The notes: generated from the sequence alone by a model not told the origin. A stretch of DNA of 64,000 bases from Beta vulgaris subsp. vulgaris (GCF_026745355.1 NC_079203.1:41172992-41236991); one strand, 5' to 3'; numbered from the stretch's first letter, positions 33,079 to 44,963 are shown. Made by a program: numbers and translations.

Positions 33079-33083
33079 GAGAA

Positions 33084-33867
33084 AAAGGAAACTAGACCAA
33101 TTAGATTGATCACTAAGTTCCCCTCAAAAAAAAAGATTGATCACTAACTCGATTTAATTTGAATAGACTTCTAAATGATATCCGAATAGCTCACACAGAT
33201 TCTCACTCAAGAAAAAATAGCGCTCACAGATTCTCACTTAAGAAAAATAGCTCACACACATTCAGTGGCTCCAACTCTATAACTCCCCTGCCCTCCAAAG
33301 AAAAAAAAAACATCAAAGGCTAGTAGCTGATAGCACGAAGAAATACTACACAAACTAGTGGTTGGCGTTAAGATTAACAATCCATGTTAGTTATAAATCA
33401 ACTAATCTGTACAATAATATTATAATTGGCTTTCAATCATGTGATTATGTTAGAATTTTGACTTAGGAGATTCCAGTAATCATAAGTGGGGCCTCGTTAC
33501 GTTAGTGTACAGAGTACTACTAGTATTTTTTTTAGCTAGGCCTTGCATGCTCTTAGCACGTCTTAATACATTGTTAATTTAGTACTTCAAATATTAAAAG
33601 TACCTAATATTTATTGTTAAGCAATTATTAAATCTAATCATAGGTGTCCTTTAGTAGCTCTTTTTCCTCGATGACGTTACTATTCATAGTCTTAAGTTTG
33701 AACAGGATCCTCATTGTCAATTAATCACAACTATTTTATAAGATATTTGATGCTATATTGCTATGTGGTACAATGGTAGCATTAAAAAGTTATTTTATGC
33801 GCAATTTCTCATAAAGAGCATCAAAAGCACCATTATATAAGTTCCAGTATAATTAGATTTTGTTTGT
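33084..33867. other. Gene-free stretch
   Basis: AT-rich with no credible ORF or recognisable element. A short imperfect direct repeat (TCACACAGATTCTCACT type) occurs at about 33189-33260. Confidence 0.4.
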
Positions 33868-33888
33868 GTTGCAATATCTGAAGGAAAC

Positions 33889-34147
33889 TACTCCCTCCGT
33901 TCCATAATATAGTGCCTATTTCATTTTTGGTGGTCAAACTTTAAAATCTTTGACCGAATATTCTCATTTGTATATATAAAAAAACATATTCATGTAGGAT
34001 CTTGTTAGATTCGTCTCAATGTGTAGTTTCATAATATCAACTTTTATATTTTTTATTAATAAGGAATTGAAGATATTAAAGGTCAAAGTTACGTTTTGGA
34101 GACCGTGAAAAAAGAAACAAGCACTATATTATGGGACGGAGGGAGTA
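33889..34147. mobile_element. Stowaway MITE, 255 bp, TA target duplication
   Basis: The ends CTCCCTCCGTTCCATAATAT and, on the minus strand, CTCCCTCCGTCCCATAATAT are inverted repeats, with TA on each side. The second copy of the local duplication has the empty site (AAACTATCTCTTAAATT), which proves the insertion boundaries. Confidence 0.9.
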
Positions 34148-34743
34148 TCTTTTAAATTGAACTGTTTTTGTGACCAACTACTTTATAAAAATATGTTATC
34201 AAAAATTACCTTATGAATTTTTTTTATCACAAATTACTACCTTAGATTAGAAAAAAAAACTGATCTATGATGAGTTGATTTATTTTTTAGTTGTTAATTT
34301 TCCACGTGACTTGTACATGATCATTAAAAAACCCTTCATTTTCTCTTGTTTGTTTTTTGTTTTGTGGACTTTTGAATATGCCTTGAAATGATCAAATCAC
34401 CATCATGAATGGATTAAAAACCAAATTACTAATTCATCAAATCATCAACAACACATAAATTAAAACTTAAACAACGAAACAAAAAAATAGAAAAAGTAAG
34501 CGAATCGAGTTCACAAGTAGACGAATTCCAAGATTAAAAGATCCTCAATCTGCCATAAAAACTGAAAAGAGAAGAGGAGAGAGAAAGTGAAGCTTCGATC
34601 CGAAGTCACGAGTGCGATTGAAGTGAAGCACACGGAAGATGAAGAAGAAGAATGTTGGTAGGTTGAGGAGAGAGAAAGTCGAAGGATTTATCACCTCGGC
34701 GTCGTGCCTCCATCTCTTTCCCCCAGCTCAATGTTAAAACTTG

Positions 34744-34777
34744 GACGGTCTCACGTTAGTGTTAACGTGAGACCGTC
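34744..34777. repeat. Near-perfect palindrome with 15-bp arms
   Basis: GACGGTCTCACGTTA, four loop bases, then its exact inverse. The same sequence forms the ends of the long-TIR element at 18734-19885, so this is probably a collapsed pair of ends from that transposon family. Confidence 0.8.
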
Positions 34778-35325
34778 TTTTATAAGACTTTGCGATGTTG
34801 CAATATCTGGCGGAAACTATCTCTTAAATTAAACTCTTTTTGTGACCAACTACTTTATAAAAATACATTGGCAATAATTACCTTATAATAATTTTTATTA
34901 CGAATTACTACCTTATGTAAGAAACTGATGAGTTGATTTATTTTTTAGTCGTTGATTTTTCACGTGACTTGCACATGATCATTAAAAAACCCTTCATTTT
35001 CTTTTGTTTGTTTTTTTGTTTTGTGGACTTTCGAATATGCCTTAAAATGATCAAATTACCATCATGAATGGATTAAAAACAATTTACTAATTCATCAAAT
35101 TATCATGTTATAACGAGCAATACAAAGGAGGTAGTTGTCCTCACCTGATCAAAACATTGTAGATAACTTTTGTATAACTGTACTTAAGAAACTTTGGTAG
35201 TGCATTACGATACTCCACCACTACTACTTAAGAAGATTCCAAAAGATGACATTTTCAGACCTTGCCATGCGTAATTACTACTTAGTTTTATCTTTTGAAA
35301 CCAACTTTTCTTTTATCTTAGCTTG

Positions 35326-35863
35326 TAATCCCTCCATCCTCTATTAGTTTATCCCTTTCTTTTGCACAGAGTTTTATCAGAAATAATGTTGTGGGTCATA
35401 GAAAGAAAGATAAATTATTATTCCTAGGCCTTGTTTGGTTGTATATGGGAAGTCATACTAAGTTATTTTTTCCATGTATTTGAAATTCTTAGGAAGTGTA
35501 AAATTGTGTTTGGTTGATTATGGAAAGTAGAACTTCCTATGGAAAACTCTACTTACCTAGGGGGACCTAGGTAAGTAACTTCCTCTATTTTGGAGGAAGT
35601 AGAACTTCCTAGGAAGTGCAAATTTCCATGGTTTTGCCAACCAAACAACTTCATATACTTCTACTTCTTCGGAATTTGCACTTCCCATGATTTGTTTTGT
35701 CAACCAAACAAGGTCCTATTTTATATTAAAGTTTGAATGTATGTGTGATGAAAAGTTTGTGGTCTCATTCCAAAAACAGCAAAAAATGAAAAAGAAAGGA
35801 GTAAACTAATAAGGAACACCCTTAAAAGAAATACGGGTAAATTAATAAAGGACGGAGGAAGTA
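35326..35863. mobile_element. Stowaway-type MITE containing a Tourist-type MITE
   Basis: TA flanks both ends. The left end is ATCCCTCCATCCTCTATTAG and the right minus strand is CTTCCTCCGTCCTTTATTAA. The Tourist-type element at 35427-35715 lies inside. Confidence 0.65.
35424..35718. mobile_element. Tourist/Harbinger-type MITE, 289 bp
   Basis: CTA target duplication on both sides (35424-35426 and 35716-35718). Terminal inverted repeats GGCCTTGTTTGGTTG / GACCTTGTTTGGTTG. Internally it is largely self-complementary (AAGTAGAACTTCCTA motifs and CTACTTACCTAGG/CCTAGGTAAGTA). Confidence 0.75.
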
Positions 35864-36654
35864 CATCTTAAATGAAAAAGAAAACCATCCCATAACTCTA
35901 CTCCATACTTAAACTAGGGCTAGACCAGTTAAAAATAGCATCCCTAAATTCCTAACTTACCAATTCTAATACTTCCATAAAAATTATACTACATATTTAG
36001 ATGATTTCATTTGGACCACTTCATGTCTTTCACTTTTGTAGGTGAAAGTGGGGTTAAGTGGCAAGGAATAAGAGAAATGAAACACTTGAATGGTTTCTTT
36101 TAACCCAAATAGATAACTGAATGTTGAAGCAAGAAGAAGGACCATTTTCTTTTTTGTCATATACATGCATGATCATCTTCTGAGTTTGATCCAGGTATTT
36201 AAAAGAAAGCAAAAGTTACTATTTCCTAAATCTCCCATGTTTTGATCTTTCCCTATTCCCGTGGGAAGAGAAGGATCTGTCTTTGTCTCTTTTTAGTTTT
36301 TTTCACCCACCAATCACCATTATTTTTTCCTCAATCCCCTTGCAATTTCATGTTACTTACTTGTGATTGCGATCTCGAATCTTTTTTTTTTATTTTTCTT
36401 ACCTTTTCTTTTCCCTTCTTTGATCAAATTAAACTGTCTCTTTCTCTACAATTTTGCTACCTTTATGATCATAAATCTACTGATCAAGTGATCCTCTTCT
36501 CTTCTTTTTTCAGCACCCCTATCTATCTTCTGTTTTAGTAGCTACTTTCGTCTTTCTCTACATTCTAGACGATTTTAAAGTTCTCTAGGATTTCTCTTCT
36601 TTTTTTCAAATTTATGAAAAAACGTTCAAGTTTTTTTTTAGGAGAAGGCTAAAC
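35864..36654. other. Gene-free stretch
   Basis: Pyrimidine-rich at 36240-36600. The 98-codon frame at 36242 is low-complexity (Phe/Ser/Leu) with no recognisable domain and is not called as a gene. Confidence 0.4.
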
Positions 36655-37557
36655 TTAGGGCATGTTCTCTTCGGCATAAAACAGCTGAACTGAACTGAAC
36701 TTATTGAAGCTGAACTGAACCGAACTGAACTTATTGGAGCTGAACTGAACTGAATTGAATTGAATTGAATTAAATTAAACTGAATGTTATAAATATACAA
36801 ATAATATTTTAAACAATAATAATATAAATATTAAATAATAATTATAATGATAAGTAATAATAATGAATAATAATAATAATAATAGTATTTTGGATATTTT
36901 TAAATGATAGTTATAAATAAATAATATTAATAATCATAAATTATTAATAATAATAATTAATGATAATAATGATAATTAATAATTATTATTTTCTATTATT
37001 TGTATTAATATATTAATACTTGATGATGATATAATAACAATAATATCTAAGAAGTAAATTAATATTACTATTTTAATAATTAGATTTAATAATATAAAAA
37101 TATTTAGTAATAAAAATAATGATTGAGTCGGACCGCGAAAATTACATCATAAACTGTCTTGATGAGATTTGATTGGTTTATGGTCTAAAAAAAGTGGGTT
37201 TATTTGTGCTTTGACCTAAACCATGTTCCTCCTAATAATAATAGTAATAATAATGAGTAAAGCTATAATAAACAAAATAATATATAGAAACAACAATAAT
37301 AATAATACTACTTAATATTAATGATATATATTTAATAAATAATAATAATAATAATAATAATAATAAGAGTAATTAGTAAAATAAATTATACCAACATAAT
37401 AATAATATTTAACAAAATGATTATAAAAGAATGGAGCTGAACTGAACTGAACTGATCTGATCTGAACTGAACTGAACTGATTGGAGCTGAACTGAACTGA
37501 ACTTATTGGAGCTGAACTGAACTGAACTGAAAATAAGCTGGGGAGAACAGGCCCTTA
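36655..37557. mobile_element. Harbinger/Tourist-type element, copy 2
   Basis: TTA duplication at 36655-36657 and 37555-37557. Ends GGGCATGTTCTCTTCGGC and minus-strand GGGCCTGTTCTCCCCAGC. Nearly identical to 27272-28235 but with a shorter TAA array and more TGAAC repeats at the right end. Non-coding. Confidence 0.8.
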
Positions 37558-37848
37558 GGCATGTTTGGTAAAACTAACGATCGTAGCAGCGGGTAGCGAT
37601 TATAGTAGCTGTTAGATGTCAATTAGTAGCTGTTAGTTGTCAGCGTTTAGGGTTAAGAGTTGTGTATGCAAATGTAAAAGTAGAAACAATAAGCATAGCG
37701 AGGGTGTTATCGTCACTTAAATCTTCTAAATATTCCTGATATGAATATATATCTACATTTATATAAACTAGCGAGTAGTCAAAGTCACTAATGTCATTGA
37801 ACTTTTGTAATGTGTAGCACTGTAGCTCTTATTGGCACCAAACACACC
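37558..37848. mobile_element. Probable small TIR MITE abutting the Harbinger element
   Basis: The left end GGCATGTTTGGTAA and the right minus strand GGTGTGTTTGGTGCC are imperfect inverted repeats. The target duplication is not clean, so the family is uncertain. Confidence 0.4.
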
Positions 37849-38884
37849 TAAATATAGCAATAACTGGCCAGAATAAGCAAAGTATTATCTTCAAAGTTGT
37901 TCTGTAATCTCCTCTAAAAACCGCCTAATAACATATTTATACTAGTGCAAGAATAACCGACTACAACAAGCAAAAAAAATCGCGGGAGGAGAACGCTCAT
38001 CTGCTTTGGTTGAGAGGTTGTGGTCTTGTGGACTTGTGGTGTTGCTCTGAGGTGATAAACTTGAGTTTGAGTAAGTAAGGTTGATAAGGTTATATCCTAA
38101 AATCAATTGGTGATAGGTAGAATAACCCATCAATCTATATTAATCATTCTTTTTGTAATTTTTTAATGTGGAGCAATTTCTTAACTAAACATGGGTTATG
38201 CTCTTAATATAAAGTTTGCCTTATATCTTTCCTAGTACCCCCAATAGTTAAAGTTGGGTACATGCCATGCTCGCGAGCCTTGGGTTGTGCCTAGAACGGG
38301 CCAAGACAAAGTCGTGTTTTGTCGTATTCGTGTTGAGTTTCAAAAAAGAAGGCTCACACACAGCCTGACCCACGTTTCATGTCAGGTTGACTCATGCTGT
38401 GCCTCGTGCCTCAATTTTAATTTTTATATTTGGTGAATTTTTGCTTAAAATGAGCGTGCCAACCAGCGGGCCGGCCAATCATGTTTGTGTCAAGCACATG
38501 CCAAATATGTAAATTGTTGTCCATGCACAACACATGGTCTATGAGTGTGTCTCTCGTGTCTTGTCGTGTCGTGCCAATGGCGGGCTTATGCTAGGGGGGT
38601 CAACTCACGCCGTTTCAAGCTGTCCCTCGTACCGACCCGACCCATGCCCAGTTCAACCTACCTAAATGAAGTTCTTTTTTTATCTTTGTGGAAACTGGGA
38701 AGTAACAATTTTCACCCACTATTCTATTAATACTGGGTAATGTACAAGATATTTTTTAAAAAAAGCAAGATGAAAGAGAGTAAGAGACTCACTTGAGCGG
38801 ATAAGGGGAAATCCGAGTCCCATGATATTTGATCCATAAACCTCAGGAATATGAGGTGGGAAACGATGCAACTACTCCACCAAA
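37849..38884. other. Gene-free stretch with a GC-richer dispersed repeat
   Basis: 38230-38650 is GC-richer with TCGTGTCGTG-type motifs also seen near 45200, probably old repeat DNA. The short frames there have no recognisable features. Confidence 0.4.
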
Positions 38885-39035
38885 ACTATAGATCATAATG
38901 TACAAGACATTTATGTACAACTATAGATCGTAATGTACAAGACAATTATGTATAACTATAGATCATAATGCACAAGACGTTTATGTATAACTAGAGATCA
39001 TAATGTACAAGACATTTATGTATAACTAGGGATCA
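38885..39035 (+). repeat. 35-bp tandem repeat, four copies
   Basis: ACTATAGATCATAATGTACA and variants start at 38885, 38920, 38955 and 38990, with a partial fifth at 39025. The unit is exactly 35 bp. Confidence 0.9.
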
Positions 39036-39322
39036 TTTAAGCTTAAAAATCGATTAACACTTAATTATATTTACTATATACACTTCCATCACTAAAATGA
39101 TATTTTTCTCATTCCCTTCAAGAAAGTTTAATTAGGTCAAATCTACAAATTACAAATACGTTAGTGAAAATTTTCTACCACAATTATCCAAAAAAAAGAA
39201 CGTAAACACAAACCAAACACAACCCAAAAAAAAAAATGCTACTTGAACAACAAAAGAATGCTGTACTCGAATTATTTTCTGCCTACATTTCTCCCCCCAC
39301 TAATTCACTAAATTAACAAAAA

Positions 39323-40543
39323 CTACACAATTTTGTTATCAAATTGAGTACTCTCATAAACAGGCAATTCATTTCCAATAAGTGAAAGATGATCTAACTC
39401 AAATAAATCGGAACTCGAACAACTAAACCCACCATCATCATCATCTTCATCTTCATTTTGATCATAATTTACACCTTGATTATCACCATAATTATCATCA
39501 TTATCATTAGATTTATTCAATCTAGCATCCCAATACCCACTTAATAAATCCAAAGCAACTTCTTCAAGCTTCTTCTGTTGTTGTAACTTATGATTTTCTC
39601 TCTCCAACCCATTAAATTTCTTCAATTCTTCATACCTTTTTGATAATGATCTCCCCATTTTTGTGTTCAAATGATTTCCACTTTTCTCTTCTCTCAACGA
39701 TTTATATCCACACGCTTGAGAATCATCATCAACAATAACACTCACAGGACAAAATCTGACAGTTCGTTTACTCCCATCATCTTGGAACTTCTTAGTTTTA
39801 CTCAAACAAGATCTTGAAAATGAACAAGCTGAAGAACAAGTTGAAGAAGATGTAGTTCTACTTTCCTCTGTTTTTTTACCCTGTTTTGTAATAATGGTGC
39901 TTTTTTTGCTGTTTTTACCGTCTTTTGTGAATAATGAGTTGATAAAACTGGTTAATCTTACACCAGGTGAAATGGGTTGTTTCAAATTCTTGAGATTTGA
40001 GTAAAAGTTAGCTGCTTTTGATCTATTTTTGATAAAATCTGCATCTTTTTCTTCTTCTTCACTAAATTGGTTGAGAAATTTTGACTCAATTGTGCGAGTT
40101 TTGATTGGTTTAGGTCTAGGAGGAGCAAAACAAGTTACTTTAGGTTTTTGTTTGGGGTGAGAAAAAACAGAGTATTCAATTTCAGAAGAAGAAGAAGAGG
40201 TAGAATTAGTAGTACTACTACTGAAAAATAAAGCATCTTGTAAATCAAATTCTTCAATTAAAGTTGTTGATGATGATCTTGAACTTGATTTTCTCTCTCC
40301 TCTAGCAATGACTTTGTTGGTAACTTTTTTATCCATCCATTTCTCAACCAAACACGCCCTTCTAAGACTGGACATTTTGTCATCTTGAGGTGTTGTTTTT
40401 TTGGGTGTTTTTGGTTTGAAATCTTCATTTTGGTGAGATTTAGAGTGATGATGGGTTTTGAATTTGTTGAAAAAAGAGGATTTGGGATCATATTGATGTG
40501 AAGAATGCTTAAGTTTGGAATTCTCATACTCCCAATTATACAT
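39323..40543 (-). CDS. BIG GRAIN 1-like protein, 406 aa, single exon
   Basis: Intact frame of 406 residues with no intron. Features of the BIG GRAIN 1 (BG1)-like family: SPGVRLTSFINSLFT (residues 192-206), a Ser/Cys-rich stretch then KRTVRFCPVSVIVDDD (259-274), and the C-terminal SSDLFELDHLSLIG (377-390). The N-terminal third is basic and Ser-rich; residues 345-372 are Asn/Asp-rich and acidic. It is mostly disordered with no signal peptide or membrane segment. In rice, BG1 is a plasma-membrane-associated positive regulator of auxin response and transport affecting grain size; the dicot relatives are poorly characterised. The first ATG at 40543 gives the whole conserved N-terminus; MSSLRR (residue 57) is a possible later start. 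The 5' flank (40544-40750) is GA/CT-rich. Confidence 0.8.
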   Translation of the reverse strand: MYNWEYENSKLKHSSHQYDPKSSFFNKFKTHHHSKSHQNEDFKPKTPKKTTPQDDKMSSLRRACLVEKWMDKKVTNKVIARGERKSSSRSSSTTLIEEFDLQDALFFSSSTTNSTSSSSSEIEYSVFSHPKQKPKVTCFAPPRPKPIKTRTIESKFLNQFSEEEEKDADFIKNRSKAANFYSNLKNLKQPISPGVRLTSFINSLFTKDGKNSKKSTIITKQGKKTEESRTTSSSTCSSACSFSRSCLSKTKKFQDDGSKRTVRFCPVSVIVDDDSQACGYKSLREEKSGNHLNTKMGRSLSKRYEELKKFNGLERENHKLQQQKKLEEVALDLLSGYWDARLNKSNDNDDNYGDNQGVNYDQNEDEDDDDGGFSCSSSDLFELDHLSLIGNELPVYESTQFDNKIV

Positions 40544-40976
40544 TATATTTTGTTATGCTGTGTTTGGTTTCCTCTGTAGCTAAAAGAAACAAAACAGAAC
40601 AGGGGAATATGGAAAAAGAAGACAAAAGGTGTTGATTTTGTGGGTTAGGAATATGATTTAGTGAAGAAAGAACAACAAAATTATAGGAGAGAGAAAGAGA
40701 AGAAGAGGAAAGGATGAGAGGAGAGAGAGAGAGTATTAAAAAGAAGAGCATACGCGTGCATGTTAAGGGTGAAAATTTTGGTTAGTGCCAGTTTGTCATT
40801 GGAAAGAAAGGAGGGACTAGGGAGTTGGGAAGAGGGAGCATCTTAAAAATTTGGAGCAGCAAAAGCAGCAACATTTTCCGATTGCGACGGTTTTACCATA
40901 ATGCTGTCTCACTAGTCAGTATCTATTACCACATCCGTCTCACGATACATGTATCATTTTTCATTTTTGAGTATTA
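40544..40976. promoter_or_regulatory. Probable promoter and 5' leader of the BIG GRAIN 1-like gene
   Basis: The minus-strand flank immediately upstream of the ATG holds long CT-rich tracts (GAGAGAAAG/GAAGAAGAGG on the plus strand, 40684-40745), common in plant 5' leaders. No clear TATA box was identified, and the extent is a guess. Confidence 0.3.
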
Positions 40977-41236
40977 CTTCCTCTGTTTTTAAATAAGTGC
41001 AACACTTTTTGTTTTTACATTTGTCATGCATTATTTTAATCATTAATATCTTCAATTATCAATAAGTAAAAATTATAAAAAATTGATATTAAAAAAATTT
41101 ACATTCAGACGAATCTAACAAGATCCCACATGACTATGTTTTTCCTAAAATGTAAATCACCAAAGCTAATTAAAGTTTAAACTGTGAATAGTAAACACTA
41201 TGCAAATGTTACACTTATTTAGAAATGGAGGAAGTA
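40975..41236. mobile_element. Stowaway MITE, 258 bp
   Basis: TA at both ends. Left CTTCCTCTGTTTTTAAATAA and right minus strand CTTCCTCCATTTCTAAATAA are inverted repeats. It lies about 430 bp upstream of the BIG GRAIN 1-like start codon. Confidence 0.75.
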
Positions 41237-42535
41237 TTATTCGTCAATTAAACTTTCATATTTTTGCGAGAAACTACCTTATAAAAAAATTGTTGTCCCA
41301 AACTACCTTACTTTTACAATTTTGTTGTAAACAGCTACCTTATGCAGGTTTTCGGTGTTGACTTTTGTTTTTTCCGGTTTTTTAATGTCACGTTATATCA
41401 CTTGACCTCTTCAAACCCTTTTCCGGAAAATGGTAAATTTGGCAGGAAATTATAAAGTGGTTCATGTTCACAATCGGAAGTATTTTATAAGGTCATTTTT
41501 GACAAAAATAAATTTATTAAGTCCTTCCCCACAAAACTTGTATTTTATTAGGTCCCTTCTGACAAAAAATCCTTTTTTATTAATATTCTATATCAAGTGA
41601 GCTATTATTTTCGTTTAAGCTAGTTTTTAAGTGGGCCTCATTATCTCAATAAGTTAGATATTATCGTATCTAAGGTGTTGTTTGGTTGATATGAAAATCA
41701 TGGGAAATCTAATTTTCTATGAAGTGGAAAACAATAGAATTAGTATTGTTTGACAAAAACATGAAGAGTCGTATAAAATGTTTTACTCCCCACAAAATAA
41801 AGGAAGTTATTTACCTGAATCTCCTAAATAAGTAAAACTTTCCATGAAAATTTACTTCTCATAAAAATTGAAATGATTATACATTTATACTACCTCTGTG
41901 TGTGAAAATTTTATACAAAATTAGTGTGAACCTAACGCTAATTCATGTGATTTATACAAAAAAATGGTCACTATATGAAAAATGAGTAGATATAGATTTT
42001 AAAGGTTGACTATATGAAAAAAAAAAGGTTACCATGTCACAACTTGAAATTTTATCATGATAAACTAATGTAAAAAAGAGTGATTATATTAAAATAAACG
42101 ATCACTATGATAGAAAATAACTATATAGTGTAACTTAAAATTTTGAAAAGGTTAATTTATAGAAAAAAGAATCACTATGTTAAATAAGTGATTTTGGTTC
42201 ACAATAATATTAGTGTGGACCAGGACCAACCATATGCTAAAAAAAAGTTCCTAAGAAATTCTCCTACCTATAAGACTATAATCAACAAAACCAGCCTAAA
42301 TAAACAGCTGAATTTCTATTCATCTCCCTGAAATTACTTAAAATCGCCCAATTACCATGTAAATGTACCATTATATGCTTGACTGCTTTTACAACTCTCC
42401 CTCCACCACCACCTAATTAAAATCACTCACCACCAATCGCTACATCCAATCCACTGACGATTACCACTGACGACAACAATGTTTTCCGGCAACGTAATCT
42501 TTTTTCGGCAAGAATTTTTAAAAAAAAAACTAATT
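41237..42535. other. Gene-free stretch with remnants of DNA elements
   Basis: 41675 onward begins like a Tourist-type end (GGTGTTGTTTGGTTGATATG). 41920-42225 has ends (TTAGTGTGAACC and GGTTCACAATAATATTAGTG) related to the element at 23664-24252. No credible ORF. Confidence 0.4.
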
Positions 42536-42740
42536 TCATGGACACAACGTCTGGCCTGGACCTTGTATCCATGAACACAATGTCCAGGCCAGACGTTGTG
42601 TTTCCATGGACATAACGTGTATACCCTGGAAGTTGTGTCCATATAGACACAATGTCTGGCCTGGACGTTGTGTCCATTGATGCAACGTCCAGGCCACAAG
42701 TTGTGCCCCATGGACACAACGTCCAGGCCACATGTTGTGT
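42536..42740. repeat. Array of interlocking palindromes (GGACACAACGTCCAGGCC type)
   Basis: About eight half-units of ATGGACACAACGTCTGGCCT and its inverse alternate in head-to-head and tail-to-tail order. The junctions are themselves palindromic (TCCATGGA, AGGCCT-like, CAACGTCCAGGCC/GGCCTGGACGTTG). All six frames read through parts of it, creating spurious small ORFs (42423-42753). Confidence 0.85.
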
Positions 42741-44809
42741 CTGGGGAATTCATTAAAAAAATTTATTTACCTCGTCGAAATTTTGTGTTCGTTGATGGTG
42801 CTCGTCGGTATTCATCGTCGATGGAGATGGCGAATATGAGAGAGAATATGAATTAGAAGAGGAGTTAAGTTGGAGTAAAAAAATAAAATAAAAGAATTGT
42901 AAGGATATAATGTATTTTTAGAGAGAAATTTAGATAATTTCTAAGTAATTCGGGAGTGATGTTTAACCGCACTCATAAACAATGGTGACTAATGAGAGAA
43001 ACAGAAATTTGATTTTTGATTTTGTGTTTTTGAGGGGTTATCTTTTTCTTTGTAGTGTGGTTTGATGTGACGTGTTAAGATGCGACGCCTCTACCTTTTG
43101 TCAAGTTCGAATTTGGGAGCTTCCCAACCTTCCTTGTTGATTGGTGGCAAAAGCCGTTGATTATGTTTTGACAGAAATTTTTAGAAAAATTGACCTAAAG
43201 TAATTTACCAAGTGGAGACTGGAGTGTTGTCCATATGTGAAAGAAAAATCTAATTTATATACTAGTTGTAAAAGTAATTACACTGTTAATACTTCATTAC
43301 TTTCTTTAATGGTTGCCTATCATTGCTTGATATTATTACAATACACCCAGTTCATCTTATATCTTGTGAGTCATTAATATTTATAGAGGTGAAGATTAGA
43401 TCACTCCAAATTTCAAGTAGCAACCATTGATTAGATTCTATAATGTGTAGTTTAGGTCTGAGTTTAACATCAGGTCGCTAACAATTTAATTAATTTCAAT
43501 AATTGTAAATTTCAAGTTCAAATATGACAGTACATTTGAAGTTGAATCGACTCAAATCACTATAAATATTCCTACCGTTATTTTGACTCAATATAAATTA
43601 TGCATATACGTGTTCAATAGTACTATTGTTCCGGTAATTCCGAGCGGTTTTTTAAGGATGCGAATGGTTTGTGTTGGATAGTTTATTATGTTCATTTCGG
43701 CTCAGTTTTCAAGTTTCAAGTTAATATCGAGTCTTAAGTGGAAAAATTCAAAGTCAATCCAATTTTAGTAGTACTGAATATCTACACAAAATACATTTGA
43801 TCTCAATCATGTTATAATTACAATTTACAAGTTTACAAGATAAGTTGCGCTTGCGTAATGTCAATTTAGACATTTAGTAGTCCACTAGCTAAACACTGAC
43901 TTGCAAATTTAAAGATTTGCAAATAGAATAGAAGGCTTAAAAGATGGTATAGAGAACGTGGGAATTAAATTCTATTATAATTAAGAGTTTTCTAATAAAA
44001 TCACGTTACATGTTAATAACCAAGATATCAGAATCTGCGACAATTCTTTTTTGATGTACAAATTATTGTAGGAATTTGTTATAGTGCTGCGTTGGCTTGC
44101 GTAGAAGAATACCGTTTTCTGCGGCTCTATTCATACTACTAGTTTCATTGATCAGACAACGTACATGCATGTCTGTGTATTAATGCAGTATAATTAGTTA
44201 ATTACTGTATGTTTTAGGGATAAGTTCTGTTTGTTTTCTAAGGGGAGACGAACTAATTAGTGGTTGTGATGGAAAAGATAGAAGATGACAAGGTAGTTGA
44301 ATGATAAAGTAGGTCTTGAGCTGGCATTCTCATTATATTGACAATGTTCTACTAACCACCATATTAACCAAACAATAATGCTATGTGAAGAAATTAACAA
44401 AGGGTTATCATATGAGCTTGACTTCACAAAGGGAAAATGATTTTATGGTTAGATATGGTGAATATTAGAAGGTTATCAACATAATAAAATTCCTTCCAAA
44501 TTGTATCTATTGTTTTTTTTTCCGAAAAGTGCATGCACTAGTCAAATGCAATAGAAGCAATCTATTGTGCATGGAATTGGAAAACGGATATGGATACGAC
44601 ACAGAAACGAAAAATGTCATTTTCTGACTTTTAAAAAAATGGCTAGGAAACGTCAAACATACAAAAAATTGACATAAAGATATATATGACAATGAAAAAA
44701 ATCAGGTTCATATATAAATAACAATTAACAAACTAGGCCATACAAACTTGATTCTATGATAAACAAATAAGAAAGCATAACTAGTATTGAGTCAAATACA
44801 TATCAATAT
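42741..44809. other. Gene-free stretch
   Basis: AT-rich with no ORF above background and no RNA gene or element end that I recognise. Confidence 0.4.
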
Positions 44810-44886
44810 ATATATATATATATAATAATATATAATATAATATAATAATATATTTATATTATATATATAATAATAATATATATATA

Positions 44887-44960
<74 letters not shown>
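44810..44960. repeat. AT dinucleotide microsatellite
   Basis: Long (AT)n tracts interrupted by TAATATA variants. Confidence 0.95.

Positions 44961-44963
<3 letters not shown>

Larger units (their letters stand above)
29717..33083 (-). mobile_element. Complete but RT-less Ty1-copia element with both LTRs (TR-GAG-like)
   Basis: The target duplication GAGAA lies at 29717-29721 and 33079-33083. LTRs are at 29722-30336 and 32462-33078. The primer-binding site next to the right LTR and the polypurine tract next to the left LTR show minus-strand orientation. The 2.1 kb interior encodes gag and protease only; integrase, reverse transcriptase and RNase H are missing. By eye the LTRs differ at roughly a dozen substitutions plus a few indels over about 615 bp, so the insertion is fairly young. 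Confidence 0.9.
33868..35105 (+). repeat. Local direct duplication, two copies about 925 bp apart
   Basis: TTGCAATATCTGAAGGAAAC at about 33869 and TTGCAATATCTGGCGGAAAC at about 34796 start two collinear blocks, each continuing through TTTTTGTGACCAACTACTTT and CATGATCATTAAAAAACCCT to ACCATCATGAATGGATTAAA. Copy 1 contains a Stowaway MITE absent from copy 2. A further 34440-34790 segment separates them. No gene. Confidence 0.8.

Noticed and set aside
36242..36538. 98-codon hydrophobic ORF
   Set aside because: Low-complexity pyrimidine-rich DNA; no domain, no splice context, no sign of a conserved protein.
42423..42753. Several overlapping ORFs of 60-108 codons with Trp/Cys/His-rich repeats
   Set aside because: They are different-frame readings of one palindrome array.
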